Shown here piece after piece: positions 19,397-29,010 of a stretch of 64,000 bases of DNA. Source of the DNA: Thainema sp966674685. GTDB lineage: Bacteria > Cyanobacteriota > Cyanobacteriia > Phormidesmidales > Phormidesmidaceae. Below the pieces are notes generated by a model, which was not told where the DNA came from, ran no database searches, and saw only the letters and a program-made list of their open reading frames with translations. The DNA lies in NCBI GenBank assembly GCA_966674685.1, contig CBKWJC010000013.1, positions 24,227-88,226 of the forward strand. Direction: 5' to 3'. Each line of letters begins with the position of its first letter. Positions within the stretch are counted from its first letter, which is position 1. Position numbers and translations under genes: made by a program.

Positions 19397-19497
19397 ATAT
19401 CAAGTCTGGTTGAAAACCCAAGTTATTTTTTGTGAAACGTTTGCAGAGCAAACGTTTCACAAAAAATAACTTGGGTTCTCATACACAGACTTAATAT
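19397..19497. mobile_element. MITE-like palindromic element, copy B
   Basis: 101 bp, nearly identical to copy A: left end ATATCAAGTCTGG, inner arm AAACCCA, core hairpin GTGAAACGTTTGC/GCAAACGTTTCAC, right end CACAGACTTAATAT. Arm differences from copy A (for example AAGTTATTTT opposite AAAATAACTT) are compensated on both sides, so pairing is kept. Confidence 0.85.
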
Positions 19498-19659
19498 TAC
19501 AACCCGACTTTTCCGTTGATAAACCCGACTTTATGCTTGAGTGGACAATGCAAAATAATAGCGTTCACCCAAACTGCTCTGGGATTTTCCTAACCGGATT
19601 CTGTGGGGATGATATGCCGCAATTCAATCGGAGTTGTGGCTTTATTTGAGAGGTTATCT

Positions 19660-20448
19660 ATGCTATCTCGCACTCCTTCTGGGCAAGTAATTGGATCAAC
19701 AAAACCCAAATCTCATGTGGTTGATCCAACCTGCTGGCCATCGGTTCAAGCAACAAGGCAAACCTCAAGCCCAGCGCTAGATCAAATAGCCGTAAAGCAG
19801 CCAGGAGTTTACACACTTGAAGCATTGCCAGCCTTCCCCAGAACGCTATTTGAAGCCAAAAAATACGATGGTGCTAGAGCATTAACGGCACTCTTACTCC
19901 TACTCGCCGCAATCTATTTTTTGTTTGGATTTCTCGGCTTTTTGGTTGACCACAATCCGTGGCTAAAGGAAATCTTTCACCAATCTGCGATCGCCAGCAC
20001 GACTGCTAAAGCGGAATGGTGGCAGGTTTGGAAAGTCATTGGCAAGACTGCTAGCCACATTGCCTCTTATGTGGATTTAGCATTTCGCCTATTTGTGTTT
20101 CTATGTGCCTATTGCCTCGCTTGGGCAACGTTTGATCCCAGAAACATCGAAGGCTACGTGATGGGATTCTTCAATGCCTGCTTAGGCTTGGCCTACATGA
20201 TTTCGCCTGTTGATGTTATTCCTGATTTCGTACCGATTGCGGGTAGCTTAGACGATACGGTCTTGGGATTTGGCGTCTTATTTCTCGGTTTATCGTCTCT
20301 TTATCGAAACAAGTTAAGAAATGTGAAAACCAAGACAATTGTTGAATTAATTGATGATGGCAATAATCAAAAAGCATTGCAGATGCTACTAGAAGATAAG
20401 GGCATCACAATTAAGCAGACATCATCTAATTTACGGCAGTCCGAATGA
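19660..20448 (+). CDS. YkvA/DUF1232 domain membrane protein
   Basis: 262 residues from the ATG at 19660, chosen because GAGAGG lies seven bases before it; a GTG at 19603 is the alternative. Two hydrophobic segments (about 75-95 and about 135-155) precede a DUF1232 core: YMISPVDVIPDFVPIAGSLD plus DTVLGFGVLFLGL, the SPVDxIPDxxP pattern of YkvA-type proteins. The biochemical role of DUF1232 is unknown. A second membrane protein gene follows after 50 bases, so they probably form an operon. Confidence 0.82.
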   Translation: MLSRTPSGQVIGSTKPKSHVVDPTCWPSVQATRQTSSPALDQIAVKQPGVYTLEALPAFPRTLFEAKKYDGARALTALLLLLAAIYFLFGFLGFLVDHNPWLKEIFHQSAIASTTAKAEWWQVWKVIGKTASHIASYVDLAFRLFVFLCAYCLAWATFDPRNIEGYVMGFFNACLGLAYMISPVDVIPDFVPIAGSLDDTVLGFGVLFLGLSSLYRNKLRNVKTKTIVELIDDGNNQKALQMLLEDKGITIKQTSSNLRQSE

Positions 20449-20498
20449 GTTTAATTGCACACAAACATCACACATCAATTTAAAGGTAGAGATTATCT

Positions 20499-20915
20499 AT
20501 GACAAGTTCATCCACAAATAACCATAATTTTGAAAATTCAACTACCTCTGATGCAAACACCATGAATAGCCCGATTTCAGAGCAGATTGAGAAGCTAAAA
20601 TCATTACTTTTTGATAAGGATACGGCAAAAACGTTAGGGCAGGGATTGAGCTTGATTTTTGTTGTGATTCGTGAAGCCCTTGTTTTAGCGTGGCTCGCTT
20701 TTTGCTGGGCAATTGTCGCAGCTAATTGGCTGGGTAAAAAGACTGTTCAAGGAGGACAATCGGCCCGCAATTTATATGTCTCTTTACAGGAAGAGAACCA
20801 AAATCGCACAGCATCAGATATTGCATCGGAAGCAGGAAAATCTTTAGTCGATCAAAGTAAGAGTACCTTCGATCGCATTGTGACAACGGCCAAACAGCAG
20901 GTTGGAATTAAATAG
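20499..20915 (+). CDS. Hypothetical protein with one membrane segment
   Basis: 138 residues, not recognised. A polar N-terminus is followed by a hydrophobic stretch at about 58-80 (VIREALVLAWLAFCWAIVAA) and a polar helical tail. AAGGTAGAG precedes the ATG. It lies 50 bases after the DUF1232 gene on the same strand, which suggests a shared role at the membrane. Confidence 0.7.
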   Translation: MTSSSTNNHNFENSTTSDANTMNSPISEQIEKLKSLLFDKDTAKTLGQGLSLIFVVIREALVLAWLAFCWAIVAANWLGKKTVQGGQSARNLYVSLQEENQNRTASDIASEAGKSLVDQSKSTFDRIVTTAKQQVGIK

Positions 20916-20926
20916 TGGATGCGATC

Positions 20927-20968
20927 GCATCAAGCATTCGGCATAAAACCATTAATATCGCTTGATGC
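20927..20968. terminator. Possible terminator hairpin
   Basis: GCATCAAGC (20927-20935) pairs with GCTTGATGC (20960-20968) around a 24-nt loop, just after the preceding gene. It lacks a clear T run, so this is a weak call. Confidence 0.35.
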
Positions 20969-21070
20969 TTGTGCTCTAGTTGGCTTGATATTTAACGAAT
21001 ATTTAGCATAATGACCTAAAGACATGCTAGCGGCAATTAACAACCGACTAGTTCCTTGAGGGCAGAATGC

Positions 21071-21337
21071 ATGGCAGATTCAGAGAATCCAAAGCAAAAT
21101 TTTCTATATCCGATTCGGCGGTATCGAGGAGAATTTACCCCGCAGAACATCGCTTTTGATGCCAATTTGCAAGAATTTGCCCAGCGCGTTGAATTTATTT
21201 GTGCGCTTGAAAATGCGGGTAAATTGGCTCCTGACGCTGCTTATGACCAAATCAAGGGGATATGGCAGTCTTTAGAGCGCTCAAAAGAGAATTTGCTTGA
21301 CGATTCTGACCCACCGCAGGACGTTGATAACCGTTAG
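21071..21337 (+). CDS. Small cyanobacterial protein, DUF7219-like
   Basis: 88 residues from the ATG at 21071 (MADSENPKQNFLYPIRRYRG). The pattern FLYPIRRYRGEFTPQNIAFD, then NLQEFAQRVEFICALENAGK, is one I recall for short conserved cyanobacterial proteins labelled DUF7219. No catalytic motif or membrane segment is visible. It is convergent with the ATP synthase cluster. Confidence 0.75.
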   Translation: MADSENPKQNFLYPIRRYRGEFTPQNIAFDANLQEFAQRVEFICALENAGKLAPDAAYDQIKGIWQSLERSKENLLDDSDPPQDVDNR

Positions 21338-21363
21338 CCTCGACAATCTAGAATCCTCAAGTA

Positions 21364-21392
21364 AAAAGCGACGCGCTAAGCACGTCGCTTTT
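21364..21392. terminator. Bidirectional terminator at the end of the atp cluster
   Basis: AAAAGCGACG (21364-21373) pairs perfectly with CGTCGCTTTT (21383-21392) around a 9-nt loop. T runs exist on both strands. It is placed to end both the DUF7219-like transcript and the long atp transcript. Confidence 0.8.
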
Positions 21393-21432
21393 CTGTACTT
21401 ATTGCTCGCGGTAAACGAATAGGTTTCCTGAT

Positions 21433-22383
21433 TTAACCGCTGAGTGCTTCAGCTCCAGCCACGATTTCAAGAATTTCCTGCGTAATGCTGGCCTGACGCG
21501 CTTTGTTATAAACAATCGAGAGATTCTGAATCAGTTCAGTTGCGTTATCGCTCGCATTGTTCATTGCGGTCATCCGTGCAGCCAGTTCACTCGCAGCTGC
21601 TTCCTGTAGTGCGCGCAAAAGCTGGTTATTCAAGTAAAGCGGCAGTAAGGCATCTAGGATTTGCACCGGATCTTGTTCGAAGATCATATCCTTAGGAAAG
21701 CTTTGTGCCGTACTCGGAACAGTTTCTCGCTCTACATCAAACTGTCCGCCCCGAGTGGTCAAACGGAAGATTTCGTCATCGTGAGCTTCCAATCCCTGAG
21801 GATCTAGAGGTAACAGAGTCTGCACCACAGGCCGAGAACTGACCAGAGAAACAAAGCGAGTATAGATCAGCTCTGCGCGATCGATTTTCTCCGAGAGGAA
21901 CAGCGACAGCAGCTCATCGGCAATTTTTGACGCTTCATCAGCGGTTGGAATTTGCTCAAGCTCAGTAAATACAGCATCAATGGGATGCTCACGTCGCTGA
22001 AAATATTGATTTGCCTTACGACCAATGATGATTAGACGATAGTCTAGTCCTTCGGCTTGAATCTCTTTAACCCGAGTTTCTGCCCGCTTAATAATGTTGC
22101 TGTTGTAGGCTCCGCAAAGCCCCCTATCGCCAGCCACTACGACTAAACCAACAGTCTGAACTTCCCGCTTTTTAAGCAGAGGCAAATCTGCATCCTCGAA
22201 CCGAAGGCGCGCCTGTAATCCATAGAGAACCTGGGCTAGACGATCAGCAAAAGGACGAGTTGCAGTAACTTGCTCTTGGGCACGGCGAACCCGAGCGGCG
22301 GCCACAAGGCGCATAGCTTCGGTAATCTTGCGGGTATTCTTAACGGATTGGATGCGATCGCGAATTGATTTAAGATTTGCCAT
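21433..22383 (-). CDS. atpG: ATP synthase subunit gamma
   Basis: 316 residues from the ATG at 22383 (MANLKSIRDRIQSVKNTRKI). This is the rotor shaft of F1 (called atpC in cyanobacterial naming). The N-terminal and C-terminal coiled coils are present; the C-terminus reads NLSIVYNKARQASITQEILE. The longer central insert typical of photosynthetic organisms is present at about 190-230, without the regulatory dithiol pair of chloroplasts, as usual in cyanobacteria. It is the last gene of the cluster. Confidence 0.97.
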   Translation of the reverse strand: MANLKSIRDRIQSVKNTRKITEAMRLVAAARVRRAQEQVTATRPFADRLAQVLYGLQARLRFEDADLPLLKKREVQTVGLVVVAGDRGLCGAYNSNIIKRAETRVKEIQAEGLDYRLIIIGRKANQYFQRREHPIDAVFTELEQIPTADEASKIADELLSLFLSEKIDRAELIYTRFVSLVSSRPVVQTLLPLDPQGLEAHDDEIFRLTTRGGQFDVERETVPSTAQSFPKDMIFEQDPVQILDALLPLYLNNQLLRALQEAAASELAARMTAMNNASDNATELIQNLSIVYNKARQASITQEILEIVAGAEALSG

Positions 22384-22462
22384 AATTCTGTACGTCCACA
22401 ACATTGAGCCACCGAGAAACTGTATGGGAACAGAAGTCTCGGTGGCATCTCAACCTGCTTTC

Positions 22463-23980
22463 TTACGCAGAGGCCATCATGGTCTGCTTAAATTCAGTGA
22501 TCGCCTCTTTAAGAATCGTTTCTGCCTCATCGGTCAGCTTCTTCTCAGACTTGATAAGCTCAGCAAACTTAGGCTTGCTGGTCTTCAAGTATTCCCGGAT
22601 GCCTTTGGTAAAGGTCGTCACCTTATCAACCGGAACATCATCCAAATGGCCGTTGATACCAGCATAGATGATAGCGACTTGCTCAGCGACCGACAATGGA
22701 GAGTACTGAGGCTGCTTCAACAGCTCACGTAGACGCTCACCCCGAGCGAGCTGCTGCTGGGTTGCCTTATCTAGGTCGGAAGCAAACTGGGAGAAGGCTT
22801 CTAGCTCCGCATACTGAGCTAGCTCTAGCTTGACCTTACCTGCAACCTGCTTCATCGCCTTAATTTGGGCCGCAGATCCAACGCGGGATACCGAGATACC
22901 AGCGTTGATGGCAGGACGCAGACCAGCGTTGAATAGGTCAGATGACAAGAATATCTGACCGTCCGTGATGGAAATAACGTTGGTTGGGATGTACGCCGAA
23001 ACGTCACCAGCCTGAGTCTCGATAATTGGCAGTGCCGTCATGCTACCGCTGCCGAGTTCATCATTCAGCTTCGCGGCACGCTCCAGCAGGCGGGAGTGCA
23101 AGAAGAATACATCACCAGGATATGCCTCACGTCCGGGTGGACGACGCAGCAAGAGAGACATTTGACGATAAGCTTGAGCCTGCTTGGACAAATCATCATA
23201 TACCACTAGGGTATGACGACCCTTGTACATGAAATACTCAGCGATCGTTGCCCCTGCATAAGGCGCAAGCCACTGTAGAGTAGCTGGATCACTAGCATTT
23301 GCAGCTACGACGATGGTGTAATCAAGCGCGCCGCGCTCTTCTAGGGCGCTGACAATTTGAGCAACCGTAGATGCTTTCTGTCCGATTGCAACATAAACGC
23401 AGATCACATCCTCTTCTTTCTGGTTCAGAATGGTGTCAATTGCGATCGCAGTCTTACCTGTTTGACGGTCACCAATAATTAACTCACGCTGCCCCCGTCC
23501 AATGGGAATCATCGCATCAATTGCGGTAATACCCGTTTGCAGCGGCTCATGGACAGAACGACGCGCAATAATTCCAGGTGCGGGCGACTCAATTAGACGA
23601 GTTTCGCTAGTTGGAATATCTCCTTTACCATCAATCGGACGAGCCAGAGGATCGACAACCCGGCCAATCAGAGCATCACCAACAGGAATCGCCGCAATTT
23701 GCCCGGTGGACTTAACAGAACTGCCCTCTTGGATTTGCTGACCACTGCCCATTAAAACCGCACCAACGTTATCTTCTTCTAAGTTGAGTGCGATACCAAC
23801 TGTGCCATCTTCAAACTCTAGCAGCTCACTGGCCATCACTTGGTCAAGGCCATAGATACGAGCGATGCCGTCACCAACCTGTAGTACAGTTCCAACATTG
23901 GAAACCTGGACATCCTGATCGTATTGCTCGATCTGCTGGCGAATAATATTGCTAATTTCGTCAGGTCTGATGCTTACCAT
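22463..23980 (-). CDS. atpA: ATP synthase subunit alpha
   Basis: 505 residues, the usual length. The non-catalytic nucleotide site has P-loop GDRQTGKTAIA at about 170, and the signature PAINAGISVSRVGSAAQ at about 365. It pairs with beta (not in this window, as in most cyanobacteria where atpB/atpE-type beta-epsilon genes lie elsewhere) in the F1 head. The start is ATG at 23980. It lies 70 bases after the delta gene, same operon. Confidence 0.98.
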   Translation of the reverse strand: MVSIRPDEISNIIRQQIEQYDQDVQVSNVGTVLQVGDGIARIYGLDQVMASELLEFEDGTVGIALNLEEDNVGAVLMGSGQQIQEGSSVKSTGQIAAIPVGDALIGRVVDPLARPIDGKGDIPTSETRLIESPAPGIIARRSVHEPLQTGITAIDAMIPIGRGQRELIIGDRQTGKTAIAIDTILNQKEEDVICVYVAIGQKASTVAQIVSALEERGALDYTIVVAANASDPATLQWLAPYAGATIAEYFMYKGRHTLVVYDDLSKQAQAYRQMSLLLRRPPGREAYPGDVFFLHSRLLERAAKLNDELGSGSMTALPIIETQAGDVSAYIPTNVISITDGQIFLSSDLFNAGLRPAINAGISVSRVGSAAQIKAMKQVAGKVKLELAQYAELEAFSQFASDLDKATQQQLARGERLRELLKQPQYSPLSVAEQVAIIYAGINGHLDDVPVDKVTTFTKGIREYLKTSKPKFAELIKSEKKLTDEAETILKEAITEFKQTMMASA

Positions 23981-24050
23981 GGGAATTGCTGTCTTAAATA
24001 ACTAATGAACAACGATGGAAATGAAACGAAGTAAAACAGAAGCTTTCAGC

Positions 24051-24611
24051 CTAAGCAGAAGATTTCATCAACTGATTGCTGATTCTACGAAGCTGGCCTC
24101 TTAAACTTGCATCAATGACTCGAGAACCAACCTTAATGATGACGCCGCCTAGCAAGCTGGGGTCAACATCCACCTCCAGATCCACTGACTGAGAACCAGT
24201 GATGGATTGAACCTTCTGCTTAATCTGCTCTTCTTGATCAGCAGATAGCTGCACAGCAGTCTTGACCTCAGCGAGGGCAATCCCCTTCAGCTTACGCAAC
24301 AGAGTCTGATACTGCCGACAAATTCCACTCAAAAAAAGCAGGCGACCCCGATCAACTAAAAGCAATAGGAAGTTCAACGTGTAAGCATGAACCTGATCAC
24401 CCAAAATCTGCCTAATTACAGCCTTTTTGGTATCTGGCCTAATCATGGGACTCTCTACCAGCTTACGTAGATCATCCGATTCACTAAGTAGCTGCAAAAT
24501 AGCACTAACATCATCATTGAATTGATCCAGCAAATCATGTGACTGTGCTATGGACATGTAAGCCTGTGCATAAGGCTCGATTACTTCAGATGTGATGATA
24601 CTGTCTTGCAT
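24051..24611 (-). CDS. atpH: ATP synthase subunit delta
   Basis: 186 residues (called atpD in cyanobacterial naming). The N-terminal helical domain reads EPYAQAYMSIAQSHDLLDQF; the C-terminal part ends LLGGVIIKVGSRVIDASLRG, the diagnostic delta/OSCP motif. It joins F1 to the peripheral stalk. Its ATG overlaps the stop of the b gene by one base (TAATG), so translation is coupled. Confidence 0.97.
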   Translation of the reverse strand: MQDSIITSEVIEPYAQAYMSIAQSHDLLDQFNDDVSAILQLLSESDDLRKLVESPMIRPDTKKAVIRQILGDQVHAYTLNFLLLLVDRGRLLFLSGICRQYQTLLRKLKGIALAEVKTAVQLSADQEEQIKQKVQSITGSQSVDLEVDVDPSLLGGVIIKVGSRVIDASLRGQLRRISNQLMKSSA

Positions 24612-25162
24612 TACATTCCTCCCAGGCGACCAATGCTGTGGCTGATGAGCTGCTGTTGAACGTTGTCATCTAGATGATCGGATAACTGGGATTCCACCTT
24701 CTCAAGCGCTAATGCCGCAACTTGACGACGCAACTCAGACACAATCCGCTCTTGCTGTGAAGTTAAATCCTGTGCGGCAGAAGCTCTAAGCCGTTCAAGA
24801 TCTTTCTCTGACTGAGCTAGAATTTCGGCTCTGGCCGTCTCGGCATTCTTCTCAGCTGCTTCTAAAATCCGCTTTGCCTCAGCCTGTGCCTGCGCTAACT
24901 TTTGCTGCTGCTCAGCCAAAGCTGACATTGCTTCTTGCTTACGCTGCTCAGCTTCTCGAATTGCAGTCTCTAAGCGAGAACGGCGTTCACCTAAAATATT
25001 GCCTAGAAGCTTACGCCCAAAGTAAAACAGAATACCAATAACAATCGCAAGATTGATTAGGTTAGTCTCTAAAATATCGAAGTTTAGTCCAAAACTGCTT
25101 TCCTCAATGGCCTCAGCCAAAAAGCCATCAACGAGTAAAGCTGTCTGCAAACAGATTCCCAT
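24611..25162 (-). CDS. atpF: ATP synthase subunit b
   Basis: 183 residues. One membrane helix at about 32-52 (NLINLAIVIGILFYFGRKLL) is preceded by a short leader, and the rest is a long charged coiled coil rich in Glu, Gln, Ala and Arg (the peripheral stalk). It pairs with b' encoded upstream. It overlaps the delta start by one base. Confidence 0.96.
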   Translation of the reverse strand: MGICLQTALLVDGFLAEAIEESSFGLNFDILETNLINLAIVIGILFYFGRKLLGNILGERRSRLETAIREAEQRKQEAMSALAEQQQKLAQAQAEAKRILEAAEKNAETARAEILAQSEKDLERLRASAAQDLTSQQERIVSELRRQVAALALEKVESQLSDHLDDNVQQQLISHSIGRLGGM

Positions 25163-25345
25163 GATCCTTGTCCATTGTTGCGTTGCTTTTCTGGCACACT
25201 CGCTAACGCTGGTTTATCACACTGCGCGGCTAATAACCCAATCGTCTAACGTTGTGCAATTTGCTCTCAGCTAACCCTGCATTGAAATCTGGCTCCCAAT
25301 CCCAGATTCAGATGTTCAGCATTCAGCGACTAGGGTGAAAGAACC

Positions 25346-25825
25346 CTATGCAGACACATTTAACAACTTATCCAGGATTTGACGGCTCAAACCATCTACC
25401 TGCTGTTCAAGCGAAGCGAAGGCTTGCTGCTTTTGCTGGTCAAGCTCTGCCTGAGCTTGCTCACGCTGTGCCTGTGCCTCTTGCTGCGCCTCTGCAAGCT
25501 TCTGAGATGCGATTTTTTGGGCTTCAGCCCGTGCCGCAGCCACAACTTCCTGTGCCTTTCTACGAGTATCGGCTAGTTCTTGTCGATACTGCTGTTCAAG
25601 CTGCTGCGCTTTAGCAAGGCGTTCCCGAGCCTCTGTCTGATTACCGCGAATGTAACCATCACGCTCATCGATCGCCTTACCTAAAGGCTTATAAAAAGTT
25701 GCATTGAGGACAGCCGCTAACACTAAAAATTGAACTGCCATTAGCGGAAGGGTTGCGTCGAAGTCAAATAGGCCACCTTCTTGAGCGGCTTCCGCTAGTA
25801 GCAGTGTGGTCCAATGAAACATCAT
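25346..25825 (-). CDS. atpF2: ATP synthase subunit b'
   Basis: 159 residues; the second stalk subunit of photosynthetic organisms, called atpG in cyanobacterial naming. The membrane helix is at about 26-45 (TLPLMAVQFLVLAAVLNATF), followed by KPLGKAIDERDGYIRGN and a Gln/Glu/Ala-rich coiled coil. The start is one of two adjacent ATGs (25825 or 25822). Confidence 0.96.
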   Translation of the reverse strand: MMFHWTTLLLAEAAQEGGLFDFDATLPLMAVQFLVLAAVLNATFYKPLGKAIDERDGYIRGNQTEARERLAKAQQLEQQYRQELADTRRKAQEVVAAARAEAQKIASQKLAEAQQEAQAQREQAQAELDQQKQQAFASLEQQVDGLSRQILDKLLNVSA

Positions 25826-25978
25826 GTCTAAGGACTTTCCACAACTTAATGAGTTCAGTTTCTTTGGCAGTGAAATTGCGGACGGTGTAAAAGATTAAGT
25901 CCAGATTTCACTTTCAGCCTTCATGAAGATGATGAGCTATAATTTGTCAACATCTCCATGAAGGCTATGTTTTAACCC

Positions 25979-26224
25979 TTATGCAAAGGGATTAGCGAAT
26001 AGAAGAACGAGAGCAACAACCAAGCCGTAAATGGTTAGTGCTTCCATAAATGCCAAGCTGAGCAGCAGGGTGCCACGAATTTTTCCTTCAGCTTCAGGTT
26101 GGCGTGCAATACCCTCTACAGCACGACCCGATGCGGAACCCTGACCAATACCAGGACCAATAGCGGCCAAACCAACGGCCAAAGCAGCGGCTAAAACGGA
26201 AGCAGCAGAAGTTAATGAGTCCAT
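25979..26224 (-). CDS. atpE: ATP synthase subunit c (rotor ring)
   Basis: 81 residues, two membrane helices. The first has the GIGQGSASGRAVEGIARQPE glycine-rich and loop motif; the second holds the proton-carrying Glu61 in LAFMEALTIYG. AAGGAA precedes the ATG. Called atpH in cyanobacterial naming. Intact, with all essential residues. Confidence 0.98.
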   Translation of the reverse strand: MDSLTSAASVLAAALAVGLAAIGPGIGQGSASGRAVEGIARQPEAEGKIRGTLLLSLAFMEALTIYGLVVALVLLFANPFA

Positions 26225-26394
26225 GATTGATATTCCTTAACTGGTACTTACAAAACAAAACGATGTACACACATGCACACTTAGATTGGCAGGGTCAATC
26301 TCAACCCTGAAACTTGGAGACACATTAGTCTTAAAGCTAAAGACAAGCCTCGAAGACAGACGCATCTATCCAAGCTTGACTCATAAGGACATGA

Positions 26395-27159
26395 CTATGC
26401 ATGTTCCTCATGTTCTCCACCATGCCCCTCGATTGCCTCACCGATGTAGGCAGCCGCTAGCGTTGCGAAGATGAGCGCCTGAATCGCACTTGTGAATAAC
26501 CCTAGGATCATCACAGGTAAAGGTACAAATAGGGGTACCAAAAGCACTAAAACTGCAACCACTAGCTCATCTGCCAAGATGTTTCCGAATAGACGGAAAC
26601 TTAATGAGAGGGGCTTGGTAAAGTCTTCCAAAATGTTGATAGGAAGCAAAATCGGAGTAGGCTCGATATATTTGGCAAAATACTTCAAACCACGCTTGCT
26701 AAATCCAGCGTAGAAGTAAGCTAACGATGTTAGCAGCGCCAGAGCCACAGTTGTATTAATGTCATTGGTTGGTGCAGCTAGTTCTCCGGCTGGAAGTGAA
26801 AAAAGCTTCCAGGGAACTAAGGCTCCAGACCAGTTTGAGACAAAAATAAACAAGAAAAGCGTACCTACAAAGGGAACCCAAGGACGGTACTCTTTCTCAC
26901 CAATCTGGTTCTTCGCAAGATCACGAATGAATTCCAATCCGTATTCCATAAAGTTCTGGAGTCCAGATGGAATGCGCTGGATGTTGCGTGTTGCTAAGAC
27001 AGTCGCCACGACCAAAACTGCGATCACAAACCAAGATGTTAGAAACACCTGGCCGTGAACTTTTAAATTCCCGATATGCCAATAGTAATGTTGGCCTACC
27101 TCCAACTCCGCCAAGGGAAATGAACCCAAGGCTTCGCTTAGTCCGCCTAGTATCGCCAT
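26395..27159 (-). CDS. atpB: ATP synthase subunit a
   Basis: 254 residues with five to six membrane helices; forms the proton half-channels next to the c ring (called atpI in cyanobacterial naming). The essential Arg189 is in PLSLSFRLFGNILADELVVA. It ends in a His/Glu-rich tail. Second gene of the cluster. Confidence 0.97.
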   Translation of the reverse strand: MAILGGLSEALGSFPLAELEVGQHYYWHIGNLKVHGQVFLTSWFVIAVLVVATVLATRNIQRIPSGLQNFMEYGLEFIRDLAKNQIGEKEYRPWVPFVGTLFLFIFVSNWSGALVPWKLFSLPAGELAAPTNDINTTVALALLTSLAYFYAGFSKRGLKYFAKYIEPTPILLPINILEDFTKPLSLSFRLFGNILADELVVAVLVLLVPLFVPLPVMILGLFTSAIQALIFATLAAAYIGEAIEGHGGEHEEHA

Positions 27160-27213
27160 CTAAACAATCCCCAGGGATCAACAGATGCAAACAAATTTTT
27201 CTGGAAGTGTTTT

Positions 27214-27693
27214 TTAGGACTGGGTCGATTTAGGGACAAGTACAATCCAGAGGGTATAGACAATTAGAGCTGCCTTGTAGGTGAGAAAACCTAGAAAAGC
27301 AGGAATAACCTCTAGTTGCTGCCACTGAGTTGCAATTAAAATCAAGCCAATAAAGACAGCCAGTCTTCCACTTCCTAATTGCTTTCGCTGCCTGCCAAGC
27401 TGGGCTACACTTCTTGACAACATCTTTAAGTAAATCACACCAGCGCACGCTCCGATCAGATAGCTGAGTGATGTTTCTAAGGAATACGCAATCCATACAC
27501 ATGGAAAGGTAATTCCCGCGATCGCAACAGTAAACCTCAGTAAGAGCTGCTGCAGTTGAAAATACTCAGATATTGATGGATCAGGTTCAGGGGGTAATAA
27601 ACCCGCATCGATCTGTTCTTGATCGACCTGCTCCTGACTATTCTCGGATTCGGCTACGGGTGATTCGCTATTTGAGTTCACAAGGCTGAGCAC
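27214..27693 (-). CDS. atpI: ATP synthase accessory subunit I
   Basis: 159 residues. An acidic, Gln-rich N-terminus of about 45 residues is followed by four hydrophobic helices (for example VAIAGITFPCVWIAYSLE and LSYLIGACAGVIYLKML). This is the Atp1/UncI-type protein that heads cyanobacterial atp operons and is thought to help assemble the c ring. The frame opens with GTG at 27693; a GTG four codons later is also possible. The operon promoter should lie in 27694-27800. Confidence 0.88.
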   Translation of the reverse strand: MLSLVNSNSESPVAESENSQEQVDQEQIDAGLLPPEPDPSISEYFQLQQLLLRFTVAIAGITFPCVWIAYSLETSLSYLIGACAGVIYLKMLSRSVAQLGRQRKQLGSGRLAVFIGLILIATQWQQLEVIPAFLGFLTYKAALIVYTLWIVLVPKSTQS

Positions 27694-27810
27694 CAGTTAA
27701 ACGAGTGACTGAGTCTCTTATTTGGCAGACCAGGAGACATCATATCACGCAGCGGGTAACAATACTTAACGGGTTTCCAATGGATACTGGAATTTTGGTG
27801 ATGCGAAGAT

Positions 27811-29001
27811 TTAAGCCAGCGTAATTAAACGTTGGGCCAACAACGACCGCACCTGTTCAAGACTAATCGGGACTTCCGCCAGAATGTCAGCCAGTTTTCT
27901 AGTTTGGTTCTGGTTGGTATCGCACTGTTTTAAGAAATCAAAGTCGCGATCGCACAGTCGAATAATTTCATAATCCGCATTGAAGAGACACTGACTCGGC
28001 CATCCGTCGATACAGGGATGGAGCTGAGGTACTGCCTGCTGCAAAGCTTCGTCTGATGACCAGTCCTGCCGAGAAAACGGTGGGCGAGCTAGGAAAAACT
28101 CGTAGTGGGTGACTTCTGGATCAAGCAGTTCAATCAGCCGATACCGTTCCCGTTCATTGAGCTGTTGGGCGCGCTGCATCAGCTCTGGATTGCTGCCAAC
28201 CAATCGGTCTAGATTCCAATAGTTGGGATTCGAGAACCCGACAAATTCCAGCCCGGATGCATCAATCAGCTCAAACAGGGTATCCACGTTGTAAACGATT
28301 TCCTGGGGGTGGACATACATATCGGCAAAACATTCGTCCCGCTGGTTTTCCATTGACCAGCGTTCTTTTTCCCGCTGCACGAGGCGATTGTTTTCGGGCA
28401 AGCTGCTAAATAACTGTCTGCCTAGCTGAACCCCATCCCGATAATCTCCTTGGCGATCACCTTGTAGAAGCGCAATCGCACGCTGCATCAGAGTAATTTC
28501 CCAACGACCCAGCTCAGCATAGACAAAGATATGCATAATGCCGCCTGGAGCCAGTTTGGGTGCAAGCGCCTGAATGCCTCTAATCGGATCGGGCAGATGG
28601 TGCAGGACGCCAACACAGTTAATCAAATCAAACTCACCGGGAATCTGCTCAATATCGTACAGGCTGAGCTGATGGAATTCGACGCGATCGGCTTTGGAGC
28701 GCTGACACCGTTCTTGAGCAACTGCGATCGCACCTGCGCTGAGGTCAATACCCACTACTTGTGCATTGGGATTGAGATGCACCAGATATTCAGTACTCAC
28801 ACCTGTGCCACAGCCCGCATCTAAAATTCGAACATTCTCAGTCTCAGGCGTTCGTCCTGTGCAAAAGCTATAAGCTGCGACCCAGTTCCACCGCCAGTTA
28901 TAGCCTGGAGGTGGTTCATCCAGTAAAGGTTCAGGTGGAAATGGATAGGTATCGTAGAGCTTGGCAACCGCATCACTAATTTGACTATGGATTTCACGCA
29001 T
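27811..29001 (-). CDS. Class I SAM-dependent methyltransferase, large
   Basis: About 396 residues from ATG at 29001 (MREIHSQISDAVAKLYDTYP); a GTG three codons earlier is possible. SAM-binding motif ILDAGCGTGVSTEYL at about 60, then VVGIDLSAGAI and FDLINCVGVLHHLPDP. The C-terminal 200 residues are specific, with a substrate-side region and a final short helical segment (KLADILAEVPISLEQVRSLL) that resembles a PqqD-like winged helix. Substrate unknown. It lies upstream of the atp cluster on the same strand but with its own gap of 117 bases, and it is divergent from apcE. Confidence 0.85.
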   Translation of the reverse strand: MREIHSQISDAVAKLYDTYPFPPEPLLDEPPPGYNWRWNWVAAYSFCTGRTPETENVRILDAGCGTGVSTEYLVHLNPNAQVVGIDLSAGAIAVAQERCQRSKADRVEFHQLSLYDIEQIPGEFDLINCVGVLHHLPDPIRGIQALAPKLAPGGIMHIFVYAELGRWEITLMQRAIALLQGDRQGDYRDGVQLGRQLFSSLPENNRLVQREKERWSMENQRDECFADMYVHPQEIVYNVDTLFELIDASGLEFVGFSNPNYWNLDRLVGSNPELMQRAQQLNERERYRLIELLDPEVTHYEFFLARPPFSRQDWSSDEALQQAVPQLHPCIDGWPSQCLFNADYEIIRLCDRDFDFLKQCDTNQNQTRKLADILAEVPISLEQVRSLLAQRLITLA

Positions 29002-29010
29002 GCCGTTCAC

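Larger units (their letters stand above)
18931..19659. other. Repeat-rich intergenic region with possible small RNA
   Basis: About 730 bp between divergent genes. From left to right it holds a block of AAAGGGCTGTAG-type low-complexity words (19040-19085), an AT-rich stretch, an orphan terminator (19330-19368), MITE-like copy B and then the promoter side of the next gene. No protein-coding frame is supported. Confidence 0.5.
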